Of a stretch of DNA of 64,000 nt, positions 11,477-22,710 are shown one piece after another. This DNA comes from Mixta mediterraneensis. Its GTDB lineage: Bacteria; Pseudomonadota; Gammaproteobacteria; Enterobacterales; Enterobacteriaceae. The position numbers and the translations under genes were made by a program. The stretch spans positions 682,001 to 746,000 of the forward strand of contig NZ_JACFXY010000001.1 of NCBI RefSeq assembly GCF_014946725.1. Reading direction: 5' to 3'. Below the pieces are notes generated by a model, which had not been told where the DNA came from, made no database searches, and saw only the letters and a list, made by a program, of their open reading frames with translations. The first letter of the stretch is position 1; each line of letters opens with the position of its first letter.

Positions 11477-11497
11477 AGCCGTGACATCACGGGCTGC
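11477..11497 (-). promoter_or_regulatory. hairpin upstream of the secA ribosome binding site
   Basis: CAGCC and GGCTG flank a CGTGATGTCACG core in the secM-secA spacer. In E. coli a secM-secA stem-loop masks the secA Shine-Dalgarno and opens when SecM stalls the ribosome. This hairpin is in the right place, but whether it extends into secM or covers the weak SD (GAGAA, about 11468-11472) would need RNA folding. Confidence 0.45.
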
Positions 11498-11528
11498 GAA
11501 AACTAAAAGAGTGAAGTAACCAAAAAGT

Positions 11529-12032
11529 TTAGAGCAAGAAGGGTCCGGCGCGGATGCCGTTTGCTTTAACGTGTCGCTCAATACAGGCAAACGTCTGGGC
11601 AGCGGGATGAGGTTTTAAATATTTTTCCTGCGGCGCAACGCGTAGTGCAGCGTGGGAAGTCAGCAAAGCATGAAGGGAGTCAATCAACGCCAGCTTTTGA
11701 GCCGCCAACGGTAATTCGCCCGGTTCATCAGCCTGCGCCTGTGGCGTTAGCGTAAAAGAGAGATGACGAATGACGGTGCGAATAGCATGTTGATGCCAGT
11801 AATCGACCGTAAAATTAGGGCGTCTTGCCGCTTCCTGTAAGCGAATCAGGTGATCGAAGCGGGCAGCATTGCCAATAAACAAACTACTGGCTGGTGAGTC
11901 TGATGAGACGTTAAGGTCAGAATTCTGTGCGCTCGCCGGTAAGCCAAGACTGGCCGCCACCATCCCCAACAGGAGATGAGGCCAGAAATAGCGTCTGCCT
12001 AATTGTCGCCAGCGTAAAAGAATTCCGATCAC
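11529..12032 (-). CDS. secM: SecM secretion monitor with a variant arrest peptide
   Basis: Regulatory exported protein whose translation arrest adjusts secA expression to export capacity. The product is 167 residues from a GTG start at 12032, chosen because GGAAAGG precedes it and VIGILLRWRQLGRRYFWPHL aligns with E. coli SecM (about 170 residues); an in-frame TTG at 12050 is the alternative. A signal sequence (LLLGMVAASLGLPASA) and the conserved block VDYWHQHAIRTVIRHLSF are present. The C-terminus ends GIRAGPFLL. The E. coli arrest pattern FxxxxWIxxxxGIRAGP here has Arg153-His154 where Trp-Ile should be (see findings). Confidence 0.9.
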   Translation of the reverse strand: MIGILLRWRQLGRRYFWPHLLLGMVAASLGLPASAQNSDLNVSSDSPASSLFIGNAARFDHLIRLQEAARRPNFTVDYWHQHAIRTVIRHLSFTLTPQAQADEPGELPLAAQKLALIDSLHALLTSHAALRVAPQEKYLKPHPAAQTFACIERHVKANGIRAGPFLL

Positions 12033-12336
12033 AACCTTTCCATCGCCCAAGGCTTGCCTTGCGCATCCATGATTATTTATTAACTGCGAAATGCAGTGGT
12101 GTTAAGCCTGTAAAAACGCCTGAGATAGTATCATTAATGTGGCGTGTCTACACCTGGGTTTAAAGTGGCTCTGGAATAAAACGCAGCTGTTTGTTTAGCA
12201 ATTCAACAACTGGAACATTTGTTTGCGAGCAACGTCGCAACGTCATGCAGATAACAGCGAGGCATTAAAAAACGGCTGACGCCGCTGACCGGAGAGAGTG
12301 TCAGCATAGCCAGCCGTTTCAGATGTTCTGAGGTAA
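12033..12336 (-). promoter_or_regulatory. lpxC-secM intergenic region
   Basis: This 304-base gap holds the lpxC terminator (12267-12319) and, by inference, the secM-secA promoter between it and 12033. AT-rich blocks are present, but no -35/-10 pair stands out. No gene was recognised. Confidence 0.45.
12267..12319 (-). terminator. intrinsic terminator after lpxC
   Basis: On the minus strand AAACGGCTG pairs with CAGCCGTTT, with an inner GCTGAC/GTCAGC stem, and a T-run follows. It starts 18 bases past the lpxC stop and ends the mra/dcw transcript before secM. Confidence 0.85.
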
Positions 12337-13254
12337 TTAAGCCAGAACCAGATTCGGTGCTTTGAATGCCAGCGGCAATTCCGCTTCGTCTTCGAAAGTT
12401 GCCCATTCCCAGGCTTCTTGCTTAGCCAAAACAGCTTGTAGCAGCTTGTTATTCAATGCGTGACCAGATTTGAACGCGGTAAACGCGCCAATAATATTGT
12501 GGCCACACATAAACAGGTCGCCAATTGCATCTAACATTTTGTGACGAACGAATTCATCTTCAAAACGCAGGCCGTCTTCATTCAGGACGCGGAAATCATC
12601 CAGACCTATCGCACAATCTAAACTACCGCCCAGGCACAGGCCTTTAGACTGCAGATATTCGATCTCACGCATAAAGCCAAATGTACGCGCACGGCTGATT
12701 TGGCGAACAAACGCATCAGCAGAAAACTTCATCTGATAACGCTGAGAGCTGGAATCGATTGCCGGATGATTAAAGTCGATAGTGAAGTCAAGCGAGAAGC
12801 CATTGTAAGGCTTGATCTCGGCCCATTTATCGCCATCTTCAACCCGGACAGTTTGCTTAACACGTACGAATTTCTTCGCACTGTTCAGTTGTTCGATACC
12901 TGCATCCATCAGCAAATAGATGAACGGTGCAGCGCTGCCGTCCATGATCGGGATTTCTGGCACATCAACTTCAACAATAATGTTGTCGATACCTAATCCC
13001 GCCAGAGCAGCATTCAGGTGTTCAACCGTTGAAATACGCACGCCGTCATCATTCACCAGGCAAGTACTTAGCATGGTGTCGCGCACGTATTTTGCATCAG
13101 CCGGGAAATCAACCGGTGGATTCAAGTCGGTGCGACGATAGATGACCCCGGTATTAGCCGACGCAGGGCGCAATGTCAGTGTGACTTTCTTGCCGGTATG
13201 CAAACCGACACCTGTCGCCTGAACAATACGTTTTAATGTCCTTTGTTTGATCAT
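12337..13254 (-). CDS. lpxC: UDP-3-O-acyl-N-acetylglucosamine deacetylase LpxC
   Basis: Zinc deacetylase for the committed step of lipid A synthesis. The 305-residue length equals E. coli. Zinc ligands are visible as STVEHLN (His79) and HKMLDAIGD (His and Asp), with the active-site region [15 protein letters not shown]. The start [21 protein letters not shown] fixes the ATG at 13254. In E. coli the protein level is set by FtsH degradation through the C-terminus; the tail here, [11 protein letters not shown], keeps that hydrophobic character. Confidence 0.98.
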   Translation of the reverse strand: MIKQRTLKRIVQATGVGLHTGKKVTLTLRPASANTGVIYRRTDLNPPVDFPADAKYVRDTMLSTCLVNDDGVRISTVEHLNAALAGLGIDNIIVEVDVPEIPIMDGSAAPFIYLLMDAGIEQLNSAKKFVRVKQTVRVEDGDKWAEIKPYNGFSLDFTIDFNHPAIDSSSQRYQMKFSADAFVRQISRARTFGFMREIEYLQSKGLCLGGSLDCAIGLDDFRVLNEDGLRFEDEFVRHKMLDAIGDLFMCGHNIIGAFTAFKSGHALNNKLLQAVLAKQEAWEWATFEDEAELPLAFKAPNLVLA

Positions 13255-13355
13255 CGTATTATCTCGCAATATTACCTTTCCAACCGCTAGTATACTTTAC
13301 CAGCGGGTGGATACTTTAGCACAAAGAACGGAGATTCCCAATAATAGGGATATTC

Positions 13356-14510
13356 TTAATCAGCCTGCTTACGCAAAAAGGCTGGAATATCAAGGTAATC
13401 AGGTTCTTTATTAGATTGCGAAGTCTGGTCATTAACTACCTTCGCAGCCGGTTTTTGCTCCTGCGGCAGCGGCGACATGCCGTGCTGCTGATAGCGATGA
13501 TCCATAACCGGTTGGCTGGCAGGCTTGTTGGTCACCAGCGTAATTTCTGGACGTTTGTCCATGCCGATACCGGTTGCCACCACAGTGACGCGCAGTTCGT
13601 CATTCATTTCTGGATCCAGTGATGTGCCGATCACCACGGTTGCATTGTCAGAGGCGAAGGCGCGGATAGTGTTACCCACGGTTTCAAACTCATCCAGACG
13701 CAGATCAAAGCCTGCCGTGATGTTAACCAGCACGCCACGTGCGCCAGACAGGTCGATGTCTTCCAGCAGCGGGCTGGAAATTGCCATTTCGGCTGCTTCT
13801 TCAGCGCGGTCTTCACCACATGCCACGCCAGAACCCATCATGGCGTAACCCATTTCAGACATCACGGTACGCACGTCAGCAAAGTCAACGTTCATCAGGC
13901 CCGGACGCGTAATCAGTTCCGCGATACCCTGCACTGCGCCCTTCAGGACGTCATTGGCAGCGCCGAACGCGTCAAGCAGTGAAATACCGCGACCCAACAC
14001 TTTCAACAGCTTGTCGTTAGGAATAGTAATCAGTGAATCGACATGCTTAGACAGCTCAGCGATACCCTGCTCGGCAAATGCCATGCGCTTTTTGCCTTCA
14101 AAATTAAAAGGCTTAGTTACTACCGCAACGGTCAGGATACCCAAATCTTTTGCGACTTCAGCAACCACTGGCGCAGCACCGGTTCCGGTACCGCCGCCCA
14201 TGCCTGCAGCAATAAACACCATGTCTGCCCCTTCCAGCGCAGAACGCAGTGCTTCGCGATCTTCTTCTGCAGAGTTACGACCCACTTCCGGGTTCGCACC
14301 CGCACCCAGACCTTTAGTAATGTTATTACCGATCTGGATAGTCTGGCCGACTGCTGTTTTACGCAACGTTTGCGCGTCCGTGTTAACAGCGAAGAATTCC
14401 ACACCTTCGATACGCTCGCGTACCATGTGCTCTACGGCATTGCCGCCGCCCCCGCCGACGCCGATGACTTTAATCACCGCGTCATTGGTTAATTCCATAG
14501 GTTCAAACAT
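13356..14510 (-). CDS. ftsZ: cell division GTPase FtsZ
   Basis: Tubulin-like GTPase that forms the Z-ring. The 384-residue protein carries the tubulin signature GGGTGTG near residue 105, the N-terminal nucleotide loop [13 protein letters not shown], the T7-loop region with [15 protein letters not shown], a variable Gln/Pro-rich linker, and the conserved C-terminal peptide [14 protein letters not shown] that binds FtsA and ZipA. GGAGAG precedes the ATG. It follows ftsA by 71 bases, where an extra internal promoter is possible. Confidence 0.98.
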   Translation of the reverse strand: MFEPMELTNDAVIKVIGVGGGGGNAVEHMVRERIEGVEFFAVNTDAQTLRKTAVGQTIQIGNNITKGLGAGANPEVGRNSAEEDREALRSALEGADMVFIAAGMGGGTGTGAAPVVAEVAKDLGILTVAVVTKPFNFEGKKRMAFAEQGIAELSKHVDSLITIPNDKLLKVLGRGISLLDAFGAANDVLKGAVQGIAELITRPGLMNVDFADVRTVMSEMGYAMMGSGVACGEDRAEEAAEMAISSPLLEDIDLSGARGVLVNITAGFDLRLDEFETVGNTIRAFASDNATVVIGTSLDPEMNDELRVTVVATGIGMDKRPEITLVTNKPASQPVMDHRYQQHGMSPLPQEQKPAAKVVNDQTSQSNKEPDYLDIPAFLRKQAD

Positions 14511-14581
14511 GATTTCTCTCCGTTATGTGCCTGTCGCCTGGAGATCACTAAAAAAACCAGCATGATCTCCTTTTTCAAAAA

Positions 14582-15838
14582 TTAAAACTCTTTTTTCAAC
14601 CAACTGTTAATGCGCTTGAACCAATTTCCTACCGATGCACGCTTTTCAGTCTCTGCATCACCGTTCATGTGTGACTCTTTGCCGTAATGCAGCAGCCCCA
14701 CTGCGGTTGAATAATACGATTCCTGCGCATAGTCAGTTAGTCCAGTAATGTTCAGCGGCTGTCCAATGCGCACCTGCGTATGGAATACGCGTTGCGCACA
14801 GGCCGCCAGTCCTTCAATTTGCGCGGCACCACCCGTCAATACAATACCGGCTGCCAGATGATGTTTCACGCCCTGCTGACGCAGTTGTTCCTGTAATTGC
14901 AGAATCTCGTCGTTGACCAGATTCAAAAGCTCGGTGTAACGCGGTTCAATCACTTCTGCCAGCGTCTGACGCTGCAGGCTGCGCGGAGGACGACCGCCAA
15001 CACTCGGCACTTCGACATTCTCATCTTTTCCAACAATAGAACCCAGCGCACAACCGTGACGCACTTTAATCGCTTCCGCGTCCGTTGGCGGTGTACCAAA
15101 TGCATAGGCAATATCGCTGGTTACCACGTTACCTGCATAAGGGATCACTTTGGTGTGACGCAGCGCGCCTCCCGTGTAAACCGCAATATCCATTGTACCG
15201 CCGCCAATATCGACAACACAGACCCCCAGCTCACGTTCGTCCTCTGTCAACACCGCAAAACTGGATGCCAGGCCGGCAAAAATCAGTTGCTCAACTTTCA
15301 GGCCACAACGTTCTACTGCCTTGACAATATTTTTTGCCATATCGTTGTGGCAGGTGATCAGGTGCACTTTAGCCTGCATACGCACACCGGAAAGACCGAC
15401 CGGATTTTTGATGCCTTCCTGATAATCGATGGCATATTCCTGAGGAATAACATGCAGGATGCGATGTTCGTCACGTACGCGGACCGATTTAGCGGTATGT
15501 ACTACGTTCTCCACATCATCCTGAGTCACTTCCTCTTCGGAAATCGGAACCATCCCGATTTCGTTCTGACAGCTGATATGTTTGCCCGATAATGCAAGGT
15601 AGACGGAGGAGATCTGGCAGTCAGCCATCAACTCGGCCTGATCGATAGCGCGCTGTACGCATTTCACTACCGACTCAAGGTCGTTTACGCCACCTTTATC
15701 CATTCCGCGGGACGGGCAACTGCCGACCCCAATAATGTTAACCATGCCATCGGGCAGAATTTCCCCAACCAGGGCGGCAACCTTCGCGGTGCCGATTTCG
15801 AGTCCAACTACCAGTTTTCTGTCCGTTGCCTTGATCAT
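14582..15838 (-). CDS. ftsA: cell division protein FtsA
   Basis: Actin-like ATPase that tethers FtsZ to the membrane and recruits later divisome proteins. The 418-residue protein shows the actin-fold phosphate loops [18 protein letters not shown] and [14 protein letters not shown], the adenosine loop [12 protein letters not shown], and a C-terminal amphipathic membrane-targeting helix ([14 protein letters not shown]). The start overlaps the ftsQ stop by 4 bases (ATGA), a sign of coupled translation. Confidence 0.98.
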   Translation of the reverse strand: MIKATDRKLVVGLEIGTAKVAALVGEILPDGMVNIIGVGSCPSRGMDKGGVNDLESVVKCVQRAIDQAELMADCQISSVYLALSGKHISCQNEIGMVPISEEEVTQDDVENVVHTAKSVRVRDEHRILHVIPQEYAIDYQEGIKNPVGLSGVRMQAKVHLITCHNDMAKNIVKAVERCGLKVEQLIFAGLASSFAVLTEDERELGVCVVDIGGGTMDIAVYTGGALRHTKVIPYAGNVVTSDIAYAFGTPPTDAEAIKVRHGCALGSIVGKDENVEVPSVGGRPPRSLQRQTLAEVIEPRYTELLNLVNDEILQLQEQLRQQGVKHHLAAGIVLTGGAAQIEGLAACAQRVFHTQVRIGQPLNITGLTDYAQESYYSTAVGLLHYGKESHMNGDAETEKRASVGNWFKRINSWLKKEF

Positions 15839-16674
15839 TGTTGTTTAGCCTGTGCCTGGTTCTGTTGCTGATTACTGTCCTGTGGCTCCATCACTACCGG
15901 CGTCCAACCCACAGAAGCGCCCGAGTCGTATCGCAAATCCACATAGCTGACACGTTTGTTCTCGTTCTGACCCTGCTGCTGCAGTACCGGGTAGAGCTCA
16001 ATAAAACGGTTCAGACGCTTCATGGTGTCGCTGCGGCCCAGCTCAATGCGTACATCGTCGCTGGTGACCAACTGCCAGGAGCGTCGCGCCGTCATTGATG
16101 CGACCTTCAGGGTAAACTTCCCGGCTTTAAGTACATCGTCCATGCTGTGATACCCCGCCAGCACCTCTTTCTCGCTGCCTTCTGGCCCATACAACAACGG
16201 CATGATTTCCTTACCGATGTGATTGGCTGGTACGCTGAAGGCGTTCCCTTCTGCGTCTACCATATGCAAATCATTCCAGCGCGCTACTGGCGTATACTCA
16301 ACCAGATGAATCTTCAGTTCGTCCGGCCACTGTTTACGCACGCTGACCTGTTTAATCCAGGGCAGACGCTCAATTTGCTGCTGGATAATGTCAACATCCT
16401 GCGACATAAACGTGCCGGGTGCACCGAGCGTTAAAATCGCCTGGCGAATATCGTCATGGGTGGTGTAATGCGTTTGCCCCGTTACCACCAATTTCGACAG
16501 CGGCAAGCGTGATGCATCATTCATCCACTTCAGCACCACTAAACCGCCAAAAACCATAATGCCCACAACGATCAGCAAAAATACGATGCCAAAAAGTCGG
16601 GCGCCGTTACTCCGTCCAGAGCGAATGCGCTCCTGGGGTTCACGGTTACGTGCATTCATCGCCGCCTGTGACAT
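15835..16674 (-). CDS. ftsQ: cell division protein FtsQ
   Basis: Bitopic inner-membrane divisome protein that binds FtsB/FtsL. The 279-residue product has a short cytoplasmic N-terminus, a transmembrane helix around residues 27-48 ([20 protein letters not shown]), a POTRA domain beginning [12 protein letters not shown], and the conserved [19 protein letters not shown] segment. The Gln-rich tail resembles E. coli. The ATG at 16674 follows the ddlB TGA by one base (TGATATG) and gives [10 protein letters not shown] as in E. coli. Confidence 0.96.
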   Translation of the reverse strand: MSQAAMNARNREPQERIRSGRSNGARLFGIVFLLIVVGIMVFGGLVVLKWMNDASRLPLSKLVVTGQTHYTTHDDIRQAILTLGAPGTFMSQDVDIIQQQIERLPWIKQVSVRKQWPDELKIHLVEYTPVARWNDLHMVDAEGNAFSVPANHIGKEIMPLLYGPEGSEKEVLAGYHSMDDVLKAGKFTLKVASMTARRSWQLVTSDDVRIELGRSDTMKRLNRFIELYPVLQQQGQNENKRVSYVDLRYDSGASVGWTPVVMEPQDSNQQQNQAQAKQQ

Positions 16675-16675
16675 A

Positions 16676-17596
16676 TCAGTCGGCCAACTCCAGAATACGG
16701 GCAACCAGCTGCGAAAAAGTCATTCCCGCCTGCTTTGCTGCCATAGGTACCAAACTGTGGCTGGTCATGCCGGGTGACGTATTCGCTTCCAGTAGCTGGA
16801 AGTTGCCCTCGCCGTCGATCATCACATCCACACGCCCCCACCCTCTGCAACCTAACGCACGCCAGGCTGCTAATACTAATTGCTGTAATTCTGCTTCACG
16901 CTCAGCACTTAAACCGCTGGGGCAGAAGTATTGAGTATCATCCGAAAGGTATTTAGCTTCATAGTCATAGAACTCGCTGGTGGTCTTGATCTGTATTGAA
17001 GGCAAAATTTGCTCGCCCAAAATACCGACGGTATATTCGCCACCGCTTAAAAAGGCTTCAATCAGCACGTCATCGTCATGCCGAAAAGCTTCTTCCAGCG
17101 CCGCAGGCAATGCGCTCAACGTGTTTACGCGACTAATGCCTACGCTTGAGCCTTCACAGCTCGGTTTCACAAACAGCGGCAAGCCCAACGCCGCGATAGC
17201 AGCCTGGGTTTCTGCATCAAGTCCTGCATTCATTTGCTGGCGCGTCAGCCAGACAAAGCGTCCTGATGGTAAACCGCGGCCTTGCCACAATAGTTTGGTG
17301 CGTAATTTATCCATGGTGACGGCTGAGGCCATCACACCGCTGCCGGTATAAGGCAGATCCATAAACTCCAGCACCGCCTGCAGCGTGCCGTCTTCGCCGC
17401 CACGTCCGTGCAGCGCGATAAATGCTTTGGCGAAGCCCTGCTCTTTTAATTTCAGCACCGGCATATCGCGTGTATCGAACGCGTGCGCGTCGATACCGGC
17501 TTCACGCAGACCCGCTAAAACAGCGTTACCCGACATCAGCGATACCTCGCGCTCTGCCGAGGTGCCGCCCATTAATACCGCAACTTTCTCAGCCAT
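16676..17596 (-). CDS. ddlB: D-alanine--D-alanine ligase B
   Basis: ATP-grasp ligase that makes D-Ala-D-Ala for the peptidoglycan stem. The 306-residue length equals E. coli DdlB. Motifs are [36 protein letters not shown] and [15 protein letters not shown]. The chosen ATG overlaps the end of murC by 8 bases, and a longer frame upstream was rejected on homology. Confidence 0.97.
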   Translation of the reverse strand: MAEKVAVLMGGTSAEREVSLMSGNAVLAGLREAGIDAHAFDTRDMPVLKLKEQGFAKAFIALHGRGGEDGTLQAVLEFMDLPYTGSGVMASAVTMDKLRTKLLWQGRGLPSGRFVWLTRQQMNAGLDAETQAAIAALGLPLFVKPSCEGSSVGISRVNTLSALPAALEEAFRHDDDVLIEAFLSGGEYTVGILGEQILPSIQIKTTSEFYDYEAKYLSDDTQYFCPSGLSAEREAELQQLVLAAWRALGCRGWGRVDVMIDGEGNFQLLEANTSPGMTSHSLVPMAAKQAGMTFSQLVARILELAD

Positions 17597-19052
17597 GATG
17601 CTCCTCCGGTTGCAGCCTGCAGTCAGCCAGCTTACGCGCGACCTTGCCCACATTGCCCGCGCCCTGTACCAGGATCAGATCATTGCCCGACAGCAACGGT
17701 GCCAGCATTTCCGGCAGCGCCTCATGGTCTGGCACTAAAATCGGGTCAACTTTCCCGCGTCCCCGGATGGTGCGACACAGCGAGCGGCTATCGGCGCCTG
17801 GGACTGGCGCTTCACCGGCGGCATAAACATCCAGCATCAGCAGCACATCCACCTGTGACAACACATTAGCGAAGTCATCGAACAGATCGCGAGTTCGCGT
17901 ATAGCGATGCGGCTGAAACACCATCACCAGCTTTTTATCGGGCCAGCCCGCACGCGCCGCTTTAATCGTGGCATCAACTTCGGTGGGATGATGGCCATAA
18001 TCATCTACCAGCATCGCGCTGCCAGCGTGACCATTAACCGGTTCAGTTGGGTACTCGCCTAACAGATCAAAGCGGCGTCCCGTACCCTGAAAACTTTCCA
18101 GCGCCGCCAGGATAGCGTTGTCATCAATGCCTTCTTCACTGGCAACCGCGACCGCAGCAGCAGCATTGAGGGCGTTATGGCGGCCCGGCGCATTCAGCGT
18201 GACGTGCAGGCGCGGCTTATCCTGACGCATTAAAGTGAAACGCCCCTGCGAGCCACGTTGCTCGTAATTTTCAATACGGAAATCAGCATCGTCACTGAAA
18301 CCGTACGTCGTAATTTGACGGCCCACGCGCGGGATCAAATCGCGGATCACGACGTCATCGACACACATCACCGCACGTCCATAAAATGGCAGGTTGTGCA
18401 GGAAGTTGATGAACGTCTGCTTGAGATTCTCGAAGTCACCCTGGTAGGTATCCATGTGATCGGCTTCGATGTTGGTAACAATGGCGACCATCGGTTGCAG
18501 ATGCAGGAACGACGCATCGCTTTCATCCGCTTCCGCGATCAGGTAACGACTGCTGCCGAGACGCGCATGCGTGCCTGCGGCTTTCACTAACCCACCATTT
18601 ACGAAAGTGGGATCCAGCCCGCCTTCGGCGTAAATGCTTGAAACCATGGCGGTGGTGGTGGTTTTACCGTGCGTACCCGCAACCGCAATGCCATGACGAA
18701 AGCGCATCAGTTCCGCCAGCATCTCAGCACGACGGATTACCGGAATACGCTGTTCCCTGGCGGCAACCAGCTCCGGGTTGTCCTGCGCTACCGCACTGGA
18801 AACCACCACAACGCTGGCATCAGTGACGTTCTCAGGGCGATGGTTAAAATAAATTGTTGCTCCCAGCGCAGCGAGATTCTGCGTCACCGGGTTCGGCGCC
18901 AGATCAGAACCGCTGATATGGTAGCCTTCATTCGCTAACACTTCGGCAATACCGCCCATGCCAGCACCACCGATGCCGACAAAGTGGATGTGCCGGACGC
19001 GACGCATCTCAGGCACGATAGAACGCAGTTTTGCCAGTTGTTGTGTATTCAT
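17589..19052 (-). CDS. murC: UDP-N-acetylmuramate--L-alanine ligase
   Basis: Adds L-Ala to UDP-MurNAc, the first amino-acid step of the stem peptide. The 487-residue Mur ligase shows the N-terminal Rossmann motif [12 protein letters not shown], the ATP loop [11 protein letters not shown], and the domain-3 segment [10 protein letters not shown]. The start [20 protein letters not shown] matches E. coli. It is 67 bases after murG and overlaps ddlB. Confidence 0.97.
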   Translation of the reverse strand: MNTQQLAKLRSIVPEMRRVRHIHFVGIGGAGMGGIAEVLANEGYHISGSDLAPNPVTQNLAALGATIYFNHRPENVTDASVVVVSSAVAQDNPELVAAREQRIPVIRRAEMLAELMRFRHGIAVAGTHGKTTTTAMVSSIYAEGGLDPTFVNGGLVKAAGTHARLGSSRYLIAEADESDASFLHLQPMVAIVTNIEADHMDTYQGDFENLKQTFINFLHNLPFYGRAVMCVDDVVIRDLIPRVGRQITTYGFSDDADFRIENYEQRGSQGRFTLMRQDKPRLHVTLNAPGRHNALNAAAAVAVASEEGIDDNAILAALESFQGTGRRFDLLGEYPTEPVNGHAGSAMLVDDYGHHPTEVDATIKAARAGWPDKKLVMVFQPHRYTRTRDLFDDFANVLSQVDVLLMLDVYAAGEAPVPGADSRSLCRTIRGRGKVDPILVPDHEALPEMLAPLLSGNDLILVQGAGNVGKVARKLADCRLQPEEHHG

Positions 19053-19119
19053 CGCTCTCAATTACCTGCTGTTTCAGTTTGTGCTCAGCGTGAGCACAGG
19101 CCAGTCGGGCTGACCAGAT

Positions 19120-20181
19120 TCATTGCTTTGCGGCACGAGCCACTTCCAGCGCGACCCGATCGGTCGCATCGGGAATCGCCACCTGACGCGCTTTCTCAGC
19201 CATCATCAACAGGGTCTGGCGATCCCAGTGGCGCAGCGTGTCCGCTACGGCATCCGCAGTAAATTGCGGTTGCTCAAAAATTTTGGCCGCTCCCGCTTTC
19301 TCCAGCGGTAACGCGTTCCAGTATTGCTGGCGATCTTTATGCTGGAACGGCACAAAGATCGCGGGTAATCCGGCTGCGGCAATTTCGCTCACGGTTAACG
19401 CACCGGAACGACAGACCACCACATCAGCCCAGGCATACGCGGCCGCCATATCATCAATAAACTCGGTCACGTTATGCTGTGTTTGCCCGGTCTGCTCGTA
19501 GGCTTTTTGCACTTCAGGCAGCCCGCCTTTGCCGGTCTGATGCCAAATCATGATTTGCTCGCCCAGTTCGGCGGCCACCTCGGGCACCGTTTGATTCAAT
19601 ACGCGTGCGCCCTGGCTGCCCCCTATCACTAAGACGCGAATCGGGCCGCTACGTCCGGCCAGACGTACTTCCGGTAAGGGTAATGCCAATACATCGTTGC
19701 GTACTGGATTGCCCACCACGTCCGCTTTCGGGAACGCGCCGGGAAAAGCCTGCATCACCTTGCTGGCTATCTTTGCCAGCCATTTGTTAGTCAACCCGGC
19801 GATGCCGTTTTGCTCATGTAATACCACCGGAATGCCGCAACTCCACGCCGCTAAACCGCCAGGACCAGATACGTAGCCTCCCATGCCAAGCACCACGTCC
19901 GGCTGCCATGCTTTCATGATGGTTCGCGCCTGACGCCACGCCTTGAAAATACGCGCCGGTGCTAACAGCTGTGCTTTGACGCCTTTACCGCGCAATCCAC
20001 TGATGCGGATAAAATCAATTTCGATGCCGTGCTTCGGCACTAAATCAGCTTCCATACGGTCGGCAGTTCCTAACCAACGTACCTGCCAGCCCTGTTCCAT
20101 CAGATGACGGGCAACGGCCAGACCGGGGAATACATGTCCGCCAGTACCGCCCGCCATCACCATCAGTCGCTTACCGCTCAT
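19120..20181 (-). CDS. murG: lipid II-forming GlcNAc transferase MurG
   Basis: Peripheral membrane GT28 glycosyltransferase that adds GlcNAc to lipid I to make lipid II. The 353-residue protein carries the glycine loops [16 protein letters not shown] and [12 protein letters not shown] and the UDP-GlcNAc site [20 protein letters not shown]. Its ATG overlaps the ftsW stop by 4 bases. Confidence 0.98.
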   Translation of the reverse strand: MSGKRLMVMAGGTGGHVFPGLAVARHLMEQGWQVRWLGTADRMEADLVPKHGIEIDFIRISGLRGKGVKAQLLAPARIFKAWRQARTIMKAWQPDVVLGMGGYVSGPGGLAAWSCGIPVVLHEQNGIAGLTNKWLAKIASKVMQAFPGAFPKADVVGNPVRNDVLALPLPEVRLAGRSGPIRVLVIGGSQGARVLNQTVPEVAAELGEQIMIWHQTGKGGLPEVQKAYEQTGQTQHNVTEFIDDMAAAYAWADVVVCRSGALTVSEIAAAGLPAIFVPFQHKDRQQYWNALPLEKAGAAKIFEQPQFTADAVADTLRHWDRQTLLMMAEKARQVAIPDATDRVALEVARAAKQ

Positions 20182-21392
20182 CGACCACCTCGGGTAAACG
20201 CCTGGGCTTTCGCCAGACGCGTTTCATAATCTATGCGCAACAGGAACACGATCGCCGTCGACATAATGATCAAGCTGGAGCCGCCGTAGCTGATCAACGG
20301 TAACGTCAAACCTTTAGTCGGCAACATACCCGCTGCCGCCCCGACGTTAACCAGCGCCTGGAAACTAAACCACACGCCAATTGAACAGCCTAAAAACCCG
20401 GAAAAGCGTTGATCGATCTCCAGTGCGCGGCGTCCAATCGACATTGCGCGAAAAGCGACGAAGAATACCATTAACAGCGCTAAAACCACACCGATGTAGC
20501 CGAGTTCTTCACCAATAATGGAGAAAATAAAATCGGTATGGGCTTCAGGCAAATACTCAAGTTTTTGCACTGAATTCCCGAGTCCCTGCCCCCAAAATTC
20601 ACCGCGGCCAAACGCCATCAGCGACTGCGTTAGCTGGTAGCCGCTACCGAAGGGATCTTCCCATGGGTTCCAGAAAGAGGTTACACGGCGCATACGATAA
20701 GGTTCAGCGATGATCAACAGCACCACAGAGAAGATACCGGAGCCGATAATCGCCAGGAACTGCCACATTTTTGCACCCGCCAGGAACAGCATCGCCAGCG
20801 TGGTAACAAATAACACGACGACAGTACCGAGATCCGGCTGCGCCAGAAGCAATACCGCCAGTACCACCATCACGCCCATCGGCTTACAGAAGCCCCAAAA
20901 ATTGTTACGGACCTCTTCTACTTTGCGCACCAGATAACTGGCGAGATAGCAGAACAGCGCCAGCTTGGATAATTCGGCGGGCTGAATACGCAGCGGGCCC
21001 AGAGCAATCCAGCGTGATGCCCCATTTACCGAGCTACCCACTACCAATACGATGAGCAGCATCACCACGGTCGCCATCAACATAACGTTGCTGTAGCGCT
21101 GCCAGAAATCCATTGGGACCCGTAATGTCACCAGTGCCATACCCAGTGCCAGCACCAGATAAAAAGCATCACGTTTGGCAAAATAGAACGGATCTTCTGA
21201 TAAGCGTTGACCTACCGGCATGGAGGCTGATGTCACCATGATGAAACCAATGACCGACAGGCCGAAGGTCAACCACAGCAAGGTTCGGTCATAGAGCACC
21301 AGCGAAGTATCGTCACTTTCACGCGATCCCATCACCCAGTCTTTCAGGCGGCCAGAGAAGTAGCCCGTCAATCCAATGCCAGGAATACGCAT
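20178..21392 (-). CDS. ftsW: peptidoglycan glycosyltransferase FtsW
   Basis: SEDS-family polymerase that works with FtsI to make septal peptidoglycan. The 404-residue protein has about ten membrane segments. The SEDS signature runs through [21 protein letters not shown] and [19 protein letters not shown]. The first ~10 residues differ from E. coli and the protein is about 10 residues shorter there. Start and murD stop share one base (TGATG). Confidence 0.97.
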   Translation of the reverse strand: MRIPGIGLTGYFSGRLKDWVMGSRESDDTSLVLYDRTLLWLTFGLSVIGFIMVTSASMPVGQRLSEDPFYFAKRDAFYLVLALGMALVTLRVPMDFWQRYSNVMLMATVVMLLIVLVVGSSVNGASRWIALGPLRIQPAELSKLALFCYLASYLVRKVEEVRNNFWGFCKPMGVMVVLAVLLLAQPDLGTVVVLFVTTLAMLFLAGAKMWQFLAIIGSGIFSVVLLIIAEPYRMRRVTSFWNPWEDPFGSGYQLTQSLMAFGRGEFWGQGLGNSVQKLEYLPEAHTDFIFSIIGEELGYIGVVLALLMVFFVAFRAMSIGRRALEIDQRFSGFLGCSIGVWFSFQALVNVGAAAGMLPTKGLTLPLISYGGSSLIIMSTAIVFLLRIDYETRLAKAQAFTRGGR

Positions 21393-22708
21393 CAGCTCAG
21401 CTCCTTCGCCAGTTGCGCAAACGTGTCGCCACGCTGCTCAAAATTGCGGAACTGGTCGAGGCTGGCGCAGGCTGGCGATAGCAGTACCATGTCACCGGGC
21501 TGAACCTGCGCGGCAATTTGCTCTATCGCTTGCTGCATGGTGTCGGTACGTACCGAGACTTCAGGACGTAACGCTGCCAGCTCATCACCATCCTTGCCAA
21601 AGCAGAACAAACGTAAATTATCGCCTTGCAGATAACGCCTGAGTGGCGAAAAATCTGCCGCTTTACCGTCTCCACCGAGTAGCAGCCACAGCGTGCCTTT
21701 GACCTGCAACCCTTTTAGCGCCGCTTCGGTGCTGCCGACGTTGGTGGCTTTTGAATCGTTAATCCAGCGCACGCCGTTATGTTCATGCACTAACTGAAAG
21801 CGATGCGCTAATCCGTTATAGGACGTTAGCGCCGCCAGGCTGGTTGCACGCGGCAAGCCAACGGCATCGGCTAACGCTAAGGCAGCCAGCGCATTGGTAT
21901 AGTTATGCTGCCCACTTAACTGCATTTCGTCGGTATTCAGCACCTTCTCGCCTTTTACGCGCAACCAGGTCCTGCCCTGCTGCTTGTTCAGATGATAATC
22001 GCCCACGTCGATACCAAAGCTGACACAGCGCGAATCAGCCCCGCGCACCGGCATCGTTAAGCCGTCATCGGCGTTGACCACACAAACCTGTGCGTTTTCA
22101 TAGATACGCAATTTAGCGGCGCGATATTGCTGCATCCCCAACGGATAGCGATCCATATGATCTTCCGACACGTTGAGAATGGTGGCAGCAGCGGCCTTCA
22201 GGCTATGCGTGGTTTCCAGCTGGAAGCTCGACAGCTCAAGCACATAAAGCTGTGCCGGAGACTTCAACAGGCTCAGCGCTGGCAAACCAATATTGCCGCC
22301 GACGCCAACTGACCAGCCCGCTGCTTTTGCCATTTCGCCGACCAGCATGGTCACGGTACTTTTTCCGTTTGAGCCGGTGATCGCCACGACAGGTGCCTGC
22401 GCTTCACGACAGAACAGTTCAATATCTCCAACGATTTCGATGCCCGCTTCAGCCGCTTCGCTCAATGCCAGGTGCGACAGAGCAATACCGGGGCTGGCGA
22501 CAATCAGATCGGCAGCCAGCAGCCAGTCGAGGTTGAGGCCGCCCACATGACACTCAACCTGTGAAGGAACCTGGTCGAGGCCGGGCGGCGACACACGGGT
22601 GTCCATCACGCGCGGTGTGGCACCTTGCGCTAAAAAGAAATCAACACAGGAAAGCCCGGTCAGGCCCAGTCCAATGATGACGACTTTTCTGCCCCGATAG
22701 TCAGCCAT
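21392..22708 (-). CDS. murD: UDP-N-acetylmuramoyl-L-alanine--D-glutamate ligase
   Basis: Adds D-Glu to UDP-MurNAc-L-Ala. The 438-residue Mur ligase (same length as E. coli) shows the Rossmann motif [17 protein letters not shown], the ATP loop [24 protein letters not shown] and domain-3 [16 protein letters not shown]. It is two bases after mraY and one base into ftsW, within a tightly packed cluster. Confidence 0.97.
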   Translation of the reverse strand: MADYRGRKVVIIGLGLTGLSCVDFFLAQGATPRVMDTRVSPPGLDQVPSQVECHVGGLNLDWLLAADLIVASPGIALSHLALSEAAEAGIEIVGDIELFCREAQAPVVAITGSNGKSTVTMLVGEMAKAAGWSVGVGGNIGLPALSLLKSPAQLYVLELSSFQLETTHSLKAAAATILNVSEDHMDRYPLGMQQYRAAKLRIYENAQVCVVNADDGLTMPVRGADSRCVSFGIDVGDYHLNKQQGRTWLRVKGEKVLNTDEMQLSGQHNYTNALAALALADAVGLPRATSLAALTSYNGLAHRFQLVHEHNGVRWINDSKATNVGSTEAALKGLQVKGTLWLLLGGDGKAADFSPLRRYLQGDNLRLFCFGKDGDELAALRPEVSVRTDTMQQAIEQIAAQVQPGDMVLLSPACASLDQFRNFEQRGDTFAQLAKELS

Positions 22709-22710
22709 AA

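Noticed and set aside
13954-14565. 203-codon plus-strand frame opposite ftsZ
   Set aside because: Long only because of the antisense codon bias of ftsZ; its Ser/Pro/Ala-rich composition is typical of such shadows.
14897-15592. 231-codon plus-strand frame opposite ftsA
   Set aside because: Lies fully within the conserved ftsA gene on the other strand and shows no domain or start signal.
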